Source of the DNA: Pseudomonadota bacterium
GTDB lineage: Bacteria; Pseudomonadota; Gammaproteobacteria; Burkholderiales; Thiobacillaceae
DNA length: 5,749 bases
Reading direction: 5' to 3'
Assembly (NCBI GenBank): GCA_021821425.1
Contig: JAKACL010000191.1
Span: forward strand, 1 to 5,749
Shown here: positions 1 through 5,749 of the stretch, in pieces
Numbering within the stretch: the stretch's first letter is position 1
Layout of the letters: every line of letters starts with the position of its first letter
Notes under the pieces: model-generated
Databases searched by the model: none
Told to the model about the DNA's origin: nothing
Seen by the model: only the letters and a program-made list of their open reading frames with translations
Position numbers and translations under genes: made by a program

Positions 1-1572
1 CACTTCCCTGCCTTCCTTGACTGCCCAGTAATTCGCTTCGCGCACCAGGTCGGAGAGGCTTTCCATGTGCGTGGACAGTTTTTTCGCGTCCTCGGCCCGG
101 CGCGAACAATGCTCGATCACCCGCGCTACGGCCTCGCGGTCAAGCGGGTGCAGCCCTTCCCTGCGCGCCAGGGTGCCGATCAATCGCGCGTATAGTATGT
201 CGTTGTCGGCGTTGCGTGGAACCTCGTCCTCGAAGTCGGCCGCCACCTTGAACAGCTCGCCGAACTCCGGGTCGTATTCGGCCAGCAGGTAATAGAGCAT
301 GCGGTTGCCGAGGAGGATGACCTTGACGTCAAGTTCTACCGGCTCCGGCTCCAGCGAGACGGTGCTGACCATACTGTACATCTGGCCGAGTGATTCGATG
401 CGAATCTCGTGCGAGGACAAGGCACGCTTCAGTGCGTCCCAGGAAAAAGGCTGCGACAACAGCTTGATCGCATCCAGCAGCAGATAGCCGCCATTGGCCA
501 TGTGCAGCGCCCCTGGCTTGATCAGGAGGAAGTTGGTGACCAAGGCGCCGAACTGGGAGACATGCTCGACCCGGCCGATCAGGTTCTGGAAAGTGGGGTT
601 TTCTTCATAGATCACGGGTGCCTTCTCGGCTTCGTCGCGCCCGACCAGAAGGTTGACCAGATAGCGGTTGAAATTGGGCTGCTCGCCGGTGAGCATGGCA
701 AGCCCGGATGGCATCTCGCGCGACTTGCGGAACTCGTCCATGTTCTCGATGACATCCTGCTGCACCTCGTTGAGGTAGCCGCCTACCGCCGGAAAGGAGG
801 CATAGTCGTTGCGCAGGGCGTCGATCAGGTGGCCGACTGCGAACAGCACCGCCTCTTCGTTGAGCTTGCGTACGCGTTCGATGCGCTCACGCCGCCACAC
901 ATGCACTTGGCGGATGACCTTTTCGAGTTGCTCCTGCAGGCGGGTAACCTCTTCGTCGATGCGCGCCTTTTCCTCTGCGGCAAGCTTGTCATAATCCTCA
1001 GGGCTCATGACCTCCTCGCCCTTGGCGGGCGCGAAGGAAAAGCCATTGGGCGTGCGCAACAGCATGATGTTGTGTCTGCCCGCTTCTTCGCCCACCTCGT
1101 TGAACGCCTGGCCCTGGCGCACCTCGTATTCTTCATCAATCTGCGCCAGGCGGCGGCGGTATTCCTCGCCTTCGAACACCGCCGGAATGGTCGCCTGCAG
1201 TTCGGTCAGCAACTGCTGCATGTCGGCCTGCAGACGCGCACCCATGCCGGCCGGCAGGTGGATGACGCGCGGCTTGTGCGGCTGGCTGAAATTGTTGACA
1301 TAGCACCAGTCCGAGGGCGGCGGCTCTTCTGCCACACGCTGCTCCAGCAGCCTGTGCACCAGGAAGCGCTTGCCGATCCCGGCCGGGCCCATGACGTACA
1401 GGTTGTATCCGGCATGGCGCATGCCCATGCCGAACTGCGCGGCTTCGATGGCGCGCATCTGGCCCACGGCCTGGTCCAGATCCTCGAGTTCAGCGGTGGT
1501 CGTAAAGGAGAAACGGTCAGAATTGCATGTATGACACAAACGGTCCGGCGTAAGCGGCTTGATTGATGGCAT
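1..1572 (-). CDS. Lon-family ATP-dependent protease (AAA_32/LonB-like), C-terminus cut off by the window edge
   Basis: The visible 524 residues are the ATPase part of a cytosolic Lon-related protease that unfolds proteins with ATP and degrades them. After a short N-terminus (C13-x-x-C16, then FSFTTTAEL) comes a P-loop, GPAGIGKR (61-68). A charged, probably coiled-coil helical insertion spans about 194-250. The family block NPTFQNLIGRVE (325-336) leads to GALHMANGGYLLLDA (354-368), which holds the Walker B Asp367. Asn423 in VILLGNR is a sensor-1 candidate. The blocks YDPEFGELFKVAADF (433-447), R453, KLS (499-501) and REANYWA (511-517) are typical of this family and unlike classical LonA. Relatives are about 800 residues, so the Ser-Lys protease domain should lie to the left and cannot be checked here. 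ATG at 1572 is the only good start matching the family N-terminus; no clear Shine-Dalgarno precedes it. The P-loop has Arg where Ser/Thr is usual. Family assignment is strong; substrate specificity is unknown. Confidence 0.93.
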   Translation of the reverse strand, partial: MPSIKPLTPDRLCHTCNSDRFSFTTTAELEDLDQAVGQMRAIEAAQFGMGMRHAGYNLYVMGPAGIGKRFLVHRLLEQRVAEEPPPSDWCYVNNFSQPHKPRVIHLPAGMGARLQADMQQLLTELQATIPAVFEGEEYRRRLAQIDEEYEVRQGQAFNEVGEEAGRHNIMLLRTPNGFSFAPAKGEEVMSPEDYDKLAAEEKARIDEEVTRLQEQLEKVIRQVHVWRRERIERVRKLNEEAVLFAVGHLIDALRNDYASFPAVGGYLNEVQQDVIENMDEFRKSREMPSGLAMLTGEQPNFNRYLVNLLVGRDEAEKAPVIYEENPTFQNLIGRVEHVSQFGALVTNFLLIKPGALHMANGGYLLLDAIKLLSQPFSWDALKRALSSHEIRIESLGQMYSMVSTVSLEPEPVELDVKVILLGNRMLYYLLAEYDPEFGELFKVAADFEDEVPRNADNDILYARLIGTLARREGLHPLDREAVARVIEHCSRRAEDAKKLSTHMESLSDLVREANYWAVKEGREV

Positions 1573-1604
1573 TGTTCTGCGCTGTCGGTCAGGGTTGATC
1601 GTCG

Positions 1605-1619
1605 CCCGGCCCAGCCGGG
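1605..1619. repeat. GC-rich inverted repeat in the divergent intergenic region
   Basis: The arms CCCGGC and GCCGGG (6 bp, perfect) are separated by the 3-nt loop CCA. The element sits 33 bp upstream of the protease start and about 88 bp upstream of the start chosen for the small protein. It would fall in the 5' leader of the protease mRNA if transcription begins in the AT-rich box just beyond it. It could be an operator or a leader hairpin. In GC-rich DNA such a short repeat may also be chance. Confidence 0.35.
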
Positions 1620-1627
1620 AAGTCCTC

Positions 1628-1636
1628 TGCTATATA
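1628..1636 (+). promoter_or_regulatory. Possible extended -10 promoter element for the small acidic protein gene
   Basis: TGCTATATA matches an extended -10 pattern (TGn followed by a TATAAT-like hexamer) inside a strikingly AT-rich stretch (1629-1647) in otherwise GC-rich DNA. No convincing -35 hexamer lies at the right distance. Transcription would begin near 1643, leaving a leader of about 60 nt before the ATG at 1707. The same AT-rich box could serve the divergent protease gene on the other strand. This is a prediction from sequence appearance only. Confidence 0.35.
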
Positions 1637-1695
1637 TTAAAAATAGATGGCCAAATCGGAAAAGCACCATCAGTTTAATTCGTCCCAGGATAAAT

Positions 1696-1701
1696 GGGGG
1701 A
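1696..1701 (+). promoter_or_regulatory. Ribosome binding site deciding the start at 1707
   Basis: GGGGGA is followed by a 5-nt spacer and ATG at 1707. The alternative ATG at 1647 is preceded only by AT-rich sequence, so this site favours the shorter reading. Confidence 0.5.
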
Positions 1702-1706
1702 TCGCC

Positions 1707-2207
1707 ATGGCTCGTCACCCTATCGATGTCGCAACGCGCGTCAGTCCGCGCTTGTCTGATCTGTTGAGAAGCCGGGTCAACGACCCGGAAAGCGCGCAGC
1801 CGATCACGCTGGTTTCCGCACGCCGCTTCCTCGCCGGCATGCTGCCCGCCGATTTCCGCGAAGCCGAACACATGCACCACTTCGACGTCGATGCCTCGGT
1901 GCTGGACGAAATGGATGCACTGATCGAAGAATTCGGCGAAACCGCGCTGGCCGTGGATTTCGTGCAGGCCCAGGCCAGCGAGCAACTTTCGTGCGTGATC
2001 GAAGCCATGGTCAACGACGAGAACCGGGAAAACCCTCCCACCCTGGCCGCTGTCAGGGAAGCGATCGTTTCCGGGCTGGGCGTGCGCCTGGTAGGCGAAG
2101 GCACCCTGGAAGAGGATGAAGACGACACGCTGGTGGAGGAGATCGACGCCCTGATCGAGCAATTCGGACCCGACTCCCTGGCCGAGGAGTTCCTGCGCTA
2201 CGAATGA
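1707..2207 (+). CDS. Hypothetical acidic 166-residue protein with a duplicated DALIExFG motif
   Basis: I do not recognise this protein. The product is soluble-looking, with no signal peptide or membrane segment. A moderately basic N-terminal third is followed by an acidic remainder that includes a run of Glu/Asp at 135-140. The same motif occurs twice: residues 66-86 (LDEMDALIEEFGETALAVDF plus one) and the very C-terminus, 142-162 (LVEEIDALIEQFGPDSLAEEF). About half the positions are identical, including D-A-L-I-E-x-F-G and L-A-x-x-F, which suggests an internal duplication of a helical unit. I chose ATG 1707 because GGGGGA lies 5 nt upstream. An in-frame ATG at 1647 would add 20 residues, but it has no Shine-Dalgarno and lies almost on the predicted -10. 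The gene is divergent from the Lon-like protease and 63 bp ahead of an EAL remnant in the same frame. Codon use resembles the neighbouring genes, supporting a real gene. Function unknown. Confidence 0.75.
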   Translation: MARHPIDVATRVSPRLSDLLRSRVNDPESAQPITLVSARRFLAGMLPADFREAEHMHHFDVDASVLDEMDALIEEFGETALAVDFVQAQASEQLSCVIEAMVNDENRENPPTLAAVREAIVSGLGVRLVGEGTLEEDEDDTLVEEIDALIEQFGPDSLAEEFLRYE

Positions 2208-2270
2208 TCCCCGCCCAGCTGGCTAAAGCTGGACAGGCATAAAGCCGTCTTACTGCAACTCAGAATCGGC

Positions 2271-2717
2271 GTGTTGCCTCCTCTGACCGGCACCATGGCC
2301 AGCAGCAAACGGTCCCTGATCGATGCGGTGCGGCTGGCGGCCATGGAGGACCCCATTGTCAGCATCAATCAGCTGCGCGCCCTGCGCGGCCTAGGCCTGA
2401 GGCTGTCGATCGGCGATTTCGGCACCGGCTACTCCTCGCTCAGTTACCTCAAGCTGCTGCCCATCCAGACACTCAAGCTCGACAAGTCCTTCGTGCGCGA
2501 TATTGAGAGCGATGAAAACGACGTGGCCATCTGCACCGCCACCATCGCTCTCGCCCATAACCTGGGCCTGACGGTTACGGCGGAAGGTGTGGAAAACGAG
2601 GCGCAACGCCGTCTGCTGACTTCGCATCAATGCGATTTCGTGCAGGGCTATCTTTTCAGCAAGCCCATGCCCGCAGGCGAGATCCCAGCCTTCGTGCGCG
2701 GGAACACTTCTGCCTAG
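2271..2717 (+). pseudogene. Truncated EAL-domain (c-di-GMP phosphodiesterase) gene, C-terminal half only
   Basis: Intact EAL domains (about 240 residues) hydrolyse cyclic-di-GMP to pGpG using two metal ions. This frame encodes at most 148 residues from a GTG at 2271, and recognisable EAL homology begins only near residue 24-25 (AMEDP). From there the second half of the barrel is well kept: DFGTGYSSLSYL (49-60), LKLDKSF (68-74, catalytic-region K69), TAEGVEN (103-109, E105/E108) and QGYLFSKPMP (125-134). The EAL signature itself, the metal-binding Asn and the ELTE Glu are missing. The first Asp of the DDFGTG metal motif is Gly48. No upstream candidate start (GTG 2271, ATG 2295, ATG 2343) has a Shine-Dalgarno, and no sensory or GGDEF domain is nearby. 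It cannot be an active phosphodiesterase. I infer a decayed gene after N-terminal deletion; a small expressed fragment is less likely. The stop overlaps the malQ stop. Confidence 0.85.
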
Positions 2718-4903
2718 GGCCGTTGCTCGCGCAACGCCTGCGTAATGCCCTGCAGGCAGGGTTGCTCATGCCAGTGGCTGATGTCGAGGGGCAGCTTCAG
2801 CCGCCAGCTGGGATACACCGCTTCCGTGGTGCCGGGCAGGTTGGGCTGTTCCGTCACGCCGAGCCCATCTTCCATCTGCACCAGCAGCAATTTCGAGGGC
2901 GAGCGCGCAAGATAGGCGTATACCGCCTGCGCCAGTTCCGGCGTCATGTCCGGAAAGGATTCAGGCTGCGTGCTGCCTGAAGGCAGCAGCCCTTCCGCCT
3001 GCAGCGCCTGCAACAAGTGCGGCCTGTCAGCCTCGCGTGCCGCGACCTGGCGGTCGCGCGCCTCGACCGAGGGGAAAAGCCGCAAACGTTCGCGCAACTC
3101 GATGTCCTTGCCCTGCCAGAAGCCCGCGAGCGTCGGCAAATCGTGGGTTGTGACTGTGGCGGCAGCCTGGGCCGGATATTCGCGTGGCGGCTTCATGCGC
3201 CCATCGTTCCAGCGTTCGAAATACAGCACCCGCGTCGACAGCACGCCCGCCGGATGCAGGGCATGGCGCACTTCGTCAGGCACCGTGCCGAGATCCTCGC
3301 CCACCACCAGGCAGCGATTGCGCTGGCTCTCCAGCGCGAGAATGCCCAACAGATCCTCGAAGGGATAGCTGACATAGCAGCCTTCCACGGCCGTGAACCC
3401 GCGCACCACCCAAAACAGCCGGTACAGTCCCATGACATGGTCGATGCGCAGCGCGCCGGCAAAGCGCATGTTGGCGCGCAAAAGCTCGATGAAGGGTTCG
3501 TAGGCTGCCTCGCGCAGCCGGTGTGGAATCCAGGGCGGTAGCCCCCAGTCCTGCCCAAGCAGGTTGATCTCGTCCGGGGGCGCGCCGGCGCTGGCATTCA
3601 AGGCGTAGAGTTGCGGTCGGGTCCAGGTAGCCGCGCCACCTTCGGCCACGCCGATGGCGAGATCGAGCATGATGCCGATGCTCATGACGCGCTCCCAGGA
3701 AGCCTGGCCGGCGGCTTCGAGTTGCAGAAACGCCTGCCATTGCAGGTACTCATGGAACTCCACGCGTTCCAGATTCGCTTCGGCAAACGCCGCCACTTCG
3801 GCCGCATGCTGGTCGTGATAGGCCTCTGGCCAGGAGGGCCAGCCCCATGCCGCGCCGTCCTCGGCGTGGAAATATTCCTGCAAGGCCTCGAACTCGGCCA
3901 GCTTGCGCAGGCTTTCGCCATGTGCGGCCTGGAAGGCGCGGAATGCCCTGCCCCGCTCGCTGCCCGGCAGCTCTAGATGGCGTTTGCGGAAATGGCGGTA
4001 CAGCATTTCGAGCATTTCGCGCTTGGCGGACGCCACGCCGGCGTAATCGATCTGTCCTGACTCCCTCAGAACCTGGAGCTTTTGCTGGAAGGCATGGCTG
4101 GCTGCCATTTCCCGCACGGCCTCGCACTCGGCAAAATCGGCAATGGCCTGGATGTCGAGGTAGAGCGTGTTGAGCCAGACCCGGCTCGATGGGCTGTAGG
4201 GGCTGGCATGCTCGGGCGCATCGGGGAACAGCGCATGCAGGGGGTTGAGCAGCACGGTAGCGGCGCCGGCATCGGCGCAGAATTCGACCAGGGCGCGCAA
4301 ATCACTGAAGTCACCCATGCCCCAGTTGTGTGCACTCCGCACGCCATAAAGCTGGGCGGCAAAACCCCAGGTTCGCCGGTGTTCCTGGATCGCAGGCGGT
4401 GTGTAGCAGGCATGCGGTGCGACGATGAATGGCATTTCGCCGCCCATGCCGTTGCCGCAGGCGATATGGAAGCGATGATAGCCGGGATCGACAGGCAACT
4501 CGAGCACGAGGATGCGTCGCACCCGTTCCTGCCCGTCCAGCTGATAGCGGCCACCCTCTTCCAGGCTGGCCGGCAGGAATTCCCCGCCCAGTTCCTGGCC
4601 GAATTCAGTGCGCAGTTGCCAGCGGCAGAAGGCTTGGTCGAGGGCAATGGGAATATTCAGCGCTATGCGGCAAGGCCCGGAAAATTCGCGCACCACCATG
4701 ACCGGCGGCAGCAAACGGCGCCACTGTCCGTCTTCGTGCGCGCGCAGGGAACCTTCCACGGCGGCATCGTCTTCCGCCGGCACCCCCATGGCAGCGAGGA
4801 CCACCCGCTTGGTGCGCTCGCTGGTGGGGTGATGTTCACCCCAGATGGTGTAGTACTCCTGATGCACGCCATAGCGGGCGCACAACTGATCGAGCGGGTT
4901 CAA
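2714..4903 (-). CDS. malQ: 4-alpha-glucanotransferase (amylomaltase, GH77)
   Basis: This cytosolic enzyme transfers alpha-1,4-glucan segments between maltodextrins, releasing glucose, and serves maltose/maltodextrin and glycogen turnover. The 729-residue product is complete and near the usual length of the long bacterial MalQ type. An N-terminal beta-rich region (about 1-165) precedes the GH77 barrel. Barrel blocks include YGVRSAHNWGMGDFSDL (186-202), SPYSPSSRVWLNTLYLD (234-250) and NLLGQDWGLPPW (447-458). The nucleophile is D488 in LRIDHVMGL, the acid/base E536 in VVGEDLG, and the third carboxylate D588 in TTHDLPT. Their spacing (48 and 52) agrees with characterised amylomaltases. The C-terminal NLPGTTEAVYPSWRLKL (688-704) is also typical. 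The start is TTG at 4903: an in-frame TAA lies just upstream and AGGGGA sits 7 nt before it. It lies 114 bp downstream of smc on the same strand. No other mal or glycogen gene is in view. Confidence 0.97.
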   Translation of the reverse strand: MNPLDQLCARYGVHQEYYTIWGEHHPTSERTKRVVLAAMGVPAEDDAAVEGSLRAHEDGQWRRLLPPVMVVREFSGPCRIALNIPIALDQAFCRWQLRTEFGQELGGEFLPASLEEGGRYQLDGQERVRRILVLELPVDPGYHRFHIACGNGMGGEMPFIVAPHACYTPPAIQEHRRTWGFAAQLYGVRSAHNWGMGDFSDLRALVEFCADAGAATVLLNPLHALFPDAPEHASPYSPSSRVWLNTLYLDIQAIADFAECEAVREMAASHAFQQKLQVLRESGQIDYAGVASAKREMLEMLYRHFRKRHLELPGSERGRAFRAFQAAHGESLRKLAEFEALQEYFHAEDGAAWGWPSWPEAYHDQHAAEVAAFAEANLERVEFHEYLQWQAFLQLEAAGQASWERVMSIGIMLDLAIGVAEGGAATWTRPQLYALNASAGAPPDEINLLGQDWGLPPWIPHRLREAAYEPFIELLRANMRFAGALRIDHVMGLYRLFWVVRGFTAVEGCYVSYPFEDLLGILALESQRNRCLVVGEDLGTVPDEVRHALHPAGVLSTRVLYFERWNDGRMKPPREYPAQAAATVTTHDLPTLAGFWQGKDIELRERLRLFPSVEARDRQVAAREADRPHLLQALQAEGLLPSGSTQPESFPDMTPELAQAVYAYLARSPSKLLLVQMEDGLGVTEQPNLPGTTEAVYPSWRLKLPLDISHWHEQPCLQGITQALREQRP

Positions 4904-4910
4904 GCCCTGG

Positions 4911-4916
4911 TCCCCT
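4911..4916 (-). promoter_or_regulatory. Ribosome binding site for the TTG start of malQ
   Basis: Read on the minus strand, AGGGGA is followed by a 7-nt spacer and TTG at 4903. An in-frame TAA six codons upstream rules out an earlier start. The next usable in-frame starts lie inside the conserved N-terminus. Confidence 0.6.
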
Positions 4917-4943
4917 GCTTATTTGCCTGTTTGTTCATTCAAG

Positions 4944-4964
4944 CACATGCCGTGCCGGCATGTG
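4944..4964. repeat. Perfect 9-bp inverted repeat between smc and malQ
   Basis: CACATGCCG and CGGCATGTG are separated by the 3-nt loop TGC. This is the strongest dyad in the window's non-coding DNA. It lies 40 bp upstream of the malQ start and 53 bp past the smc stop. It has no T-run on either side, so it is not a textbook Rho-independent terminator. It could still be a processing or 3'-end hairpin of the smc mRNA, or an operator for malQ. A second, weaker dyad lies beside it at 4972-4990 (TCATGG, 7-nt loop, CCATGA). Confidence 0.6.
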
Positions 4965-5017
4965 TACCGAATCATGGACTGAAGCCATGACAGGCAAAAG
5001 TCAGCAGGTGGTCCGGC

Positions 5018-5749
5018 TCAGGCGGCTGCTTCCTGGAAGCGCAGCGCCTCCTGCACGTCCACCGCCACGATGCGCGAGACGCCGGGTTCGTTCATGGTCA
5101 CGCCGGCCAGATGCTGGGCCATTTCCATGGTGATGCGGTTGTGCGTGATGAACAGGAACTGGGTCTCACTCGACATGCGCTTGACCATTTCCGAGTAGCG
5201 CACGGTGTTGGCGTCGTCGAGCGGCGCGTCCACCTCATCCAGCAGGCAGAACGGCGCGGGATTGAGCTTGAACAGCGCGAACACCAGCGACAAGGCGGTG
5301 AGCGCCTTCTCCCCACCGGACAGGAGGTGGATGCTGGCGTTCTTCTTGCCCGGCGGCTGCGCGATGATCTGCACGCCGGCGTCGAGCAGTTCCTCGCCGG
5401 TCAGCACCAGTTCGGCGCGGCCGCCGCCGAAGAACTGCGGGAACAGTTCGCCGAGGTTGGCATTAACGGTATCGAAGGTCGCCTTGAGGAGTTCGCGGGT
5501 TTCCTGGTCGATTTTCCTGATCGCGGCTTCCAGGGTCTCGGTCGCCTCCAGGAGGTCGGCGTGCTGGTTGGCGAGATAGGTGCCGCGCTCCTGCGCTTCG
5601 GTGAGCTCATCCAGCGCGGCGAGATTGACCGCACCCAGCGCGGCAATATCGTTGTTCAAGCGATTGATTTCGCTCTGCAAAGGCCCGGCCTTGGGGCCAG
5701 TCTGCTCATATACGACTTTAAGTTTTTCCTGGTCGGCCTGAGCCTGAAC
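5018..5749 (-). CDS. smc: Chromosome segregation protein Smc, C-terminal part (N-terminus beyond the window edge)
   Basis: Smc is the ATPase of the bacterial condensin (with ScpA/ScpB), which loops and organises the nucleoid. Only the last 243 residues of a protein normally near 1,170 are present. They hold the end of the coiled coil (about 1-85 of the visible part), with the conserved LGAVNLAAL at 38-46, followed by the C-terminal half of the ABC head. [11 protein letters not shown] (106-116) and AQPPGKK (130-136) lead to the signature [11 protein letters not shown] (143-153), the Walker [14 protein letters not shown] (167-179, catalytic Glu in DEVD) and the H-loop ITHNR (201-205). The tail [14 protein letters not shown] ... 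[13 protein letters not shown] is of betaproteobacterial style. All ATPase motifs expected in this half are intact. Walker A, hinge and start are outside. The frame stays open to the edge, and the stop is TGA at 5018-5020. malQ follows on the same strand, where many betaproteobacteria have zipA. Confidence 0.97.
   Translation of the reverse strand, partial: VQAQADQEKLKVVYEQTGPKAGPLQSEINRLNNDIAALGAVNLAALDELTEAQERGTYLANQHADLLEATETLEAAIRKIDQETRELLKATFDTVNANLGELFPQFFGGGRAELVLTGEELLDAGVQIIAQPPGKKNASIHLLSGGEKALTALSLVFALFKLNPAPFCLLDEVDAPLDDANTVRYSEMVKRMSSETQFLFITHNRITMEMAQHLAGVTMNEPGVSRIVAVDVQEALRFQEAAA

Noticed and set aside
409..1566. A 385-codon open frame on the plus strand opposite the protease gene
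   Set aside because: It mirrors the codon pattern of a clearly conserved minus-strand gene in GC-rich DNA. Its translation has no recognisable domain and it has no good ribosome binding site.
1647..1706. The 20-residue N-terminal extension of the small acidic protein from ATG 1647
   Set aside because: No Shine-Dalgarno precedes it, the AT-rich probable -10 lies immediately upstream, and ATG 1707 has a purine-rich site at good spacing. Homologue alignment could reverse this.
1206..2162. A 318-codon minus-strand frame spanning the intergenic region and the small protein gene
   Set aside because: It runs antisense to the small acidic protein and out of frame through the protease. Its translation is low-complexity and Arg/Ser-rich toward the end, with no family features.
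2215..2250. Two small hairpins after the small protein gene (CCAGCT/AGCTGG and a GGC/GCC stem) as a terminator
   Set aside because: The stems are short, one has a bulge, and neither is followed by more than two T residues, so they do not meet the pattern of an intrinsic terminator.
1647..2717. The plus-strand pair as a c-di-GMP signalling system with the small protein as partner
   Set aside because: The EAL part lacks its catalytic half and no GGDEF or sensor domain is near, so no functional signalling pair can be supported.
4082..4990. A 302-codon plus-strand frame opposite malQ
   Set aside because: It is a shadow of the conserved malQ N-terminal half, with no domain or start signal of its own.

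Overview
This GC-rich window looks like a chromosomal segment of a betaproteobacterium, possibly of the Nitrosomonadales type. That placement rests on the wording of the Smc C-terminus, the style of the GH77 enzyme and the codon use; no rRNA or other strong taxonomic marker is present. There is no mobile element, tRNA, CRISPR array or phage gene.

Layout from left to right. (1) Positions 1-1572, minus strand: the N-terminal two thirds (524 residues) of a Lon-family ATP-dependent protease of the AAA_32/LonB-like type. The proteolytic domain lies beyond the left edge. (2) Positions 1573-1706: a divergent intergenic region with a GC-rich hairpin and a short AT-rich box that could be a promoter. 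(3) Positions 1707-2207, plus strand: an unrecognised acidic 166-residue protein carrying the same roughly 21-residue motif twice. (4) Positions 2271-2717, plus strand: a remnant of a cyclic-di-GMP phosphodiesterase (EAL) gene. Only the C-terminal half of the domain remains, and a metal-site Asp has become Gly. (5) Positions 2714-4903, minus strand: a complete 4-alpha-glucanotransferase, malQ, starting with TTG. Its stop codon shares a CTAG palindrome with the stop of the EAL remnant. (6) Positions 4904-5017: a short spacer with a perfect 9-bp inverted repeat. (7) Positions 5018-5749, minus strand: the C-terminal 243 residues of the condensin Smc, cut by the right edge.

The genes do not form an evident pathway. 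Smc (chromosome organisation), MalQ (maltodextrin/glycogen metabolism) and the Lon-like protease (protein quality control) are housekeeping functions. The plus-strand block between lon and malQ is the only accessory-looking part: an orphan small protein plus a decayed signalling gene. I do not see a convincing new multi-gene system. The points most worth a second look are the duplicated-motif protein divergent from the protease, the truncated EAL gene that ends exactly on the malQ stop, and the inverted repeat between smc and malQ.
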